A stretch of DNA of 5,818 nt. Source: Sphaerochaetaceae bacterium (lineage in GTDB: Bacteria; Spirochaetota; Spirochaetia; Sphaerochaetales; Sphaerochaetaceae). Shown here in pieces: positions 5,806 to 5,818 of the stretch. The translations under genes and the position numbers were made by a program. The notes below the pieces were generated by a model. The model was not told the DNA's origin and did not search any database. It was given only the letters and a program-made list of their open reading frames with translations. The first letter of the stretch is position 1. Each line of letters opens with the position of its first letter. Location: contig JAKSPF010000083.1 in NCBI GenBank assembly GCA_024405065.1, positions 1-5,818 on the forward strand, read 5' to 3'.

Positions 5806-5818
5806 ACGTTTTTGGATA

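Larger units (their letters stand above)
5664..5818 (-). promoter_or_regulatory. upstream/leader region of the ligase-ACP operon
   Basis: This non-coding stretch precedes the ligase gene and runs to the window edge. An A/T-rich tract (AAAAAATTTT on the minus strand, 5710-5719) lies about 50 nt before the start. No convincing -35/-10 pair is visible: a TTGTAC (5740-5735) with AAAAAT 18 nt downstream is a poor match. The part nearest the gene holds overlapping inverted repeats (see the separate entries). No known riboswitch class was recognised. The promoter may lie here or beyond the edge. Confidence 0.5.

Noticed and set aside
5664..5807. N-terminal extension of the acyl ligase by 48 codons from an ATG at 5807
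   Set aside because: There is no ribosome binding site before 5807 and the extra residues do not resemble an ANL enzyme. An AGGAGG with 5-nt spacing precedes the ATG at 5663.
5664..5818. Known riboswitch (TPP, SAM, FMN, c-di-GMP, guanidine, fluoride, T-box) upstream of the ligase
   Set aside because: The conserved core sequences of these classes were looked for by eye and not found.

Overview
The window looks like a piece of chromosome from a low-to-moderate GC member of the Bacillota, most likely Clostridia. Gut or rumen Oscillospiraceae (Ruminococcus-like) is my best guess, from protein style alone. The support is the FakA/FakB-type fatty acid kinase pair (a Gram-positive pathway), strong AGGAGG-type ribosome binding sites, very tight gene packing and cysteine-rich cytoplasmic proteins. 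No tRNA, rRNA, CRISPR array, insertion sequence or phage gene was seen.

Layout. On the + strand, four genes run head to tail with almost no spacing: the 3' part of an alpha/beta hydrolase (2-418, cut by the window edge), a DegV-family fatty-acid-binding protein (fakB, 429-1370), a DAK2-domain fatty acid kinase (fakA, 1374-3002), and a second, membrane-anchored alpha/beta hydrolase (3003-3938). Gaps are 10, 3 and 0 nt, so they almost certainly form one operon. On the - strand, an AMP-forming acyl ligase (5663 down to 4155) overlaps by 4 nt (ATGA) with a small acyl carrier protein gene (4158 down to 3910). The two operons converge and overlap tail to tail by 29 bp (3910-3938), leaving no intergenic terminator. 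Upstream of the ligase, 5664-5818 is non-coding leader or promoter DNA rich in short inverted and direct repeats.

How the genes may work together. FakB carries a fatty acid and FakA phosphorylates it to acyl-phosphate, the Gram-positive route for using free fatty acids. The ligase can adenylate a carboxylic acid, and the adjacent carrier protein is its natural acceptor, giving an acyl-ACP. The two hydrolases could release or re-transfer acyl groups. All six genes therefore handle acyl chains, and the locus can be read as a fatty-acid activation or scavenging module. That functional link between the two operons is inference. The most unusual protein-level feature is the second hydrolase, where the expected nucleophile serine is a cysteine (G-I-C-I-G). 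A second is an asparagine in FakB where most family members have histidine before the GPG motif.
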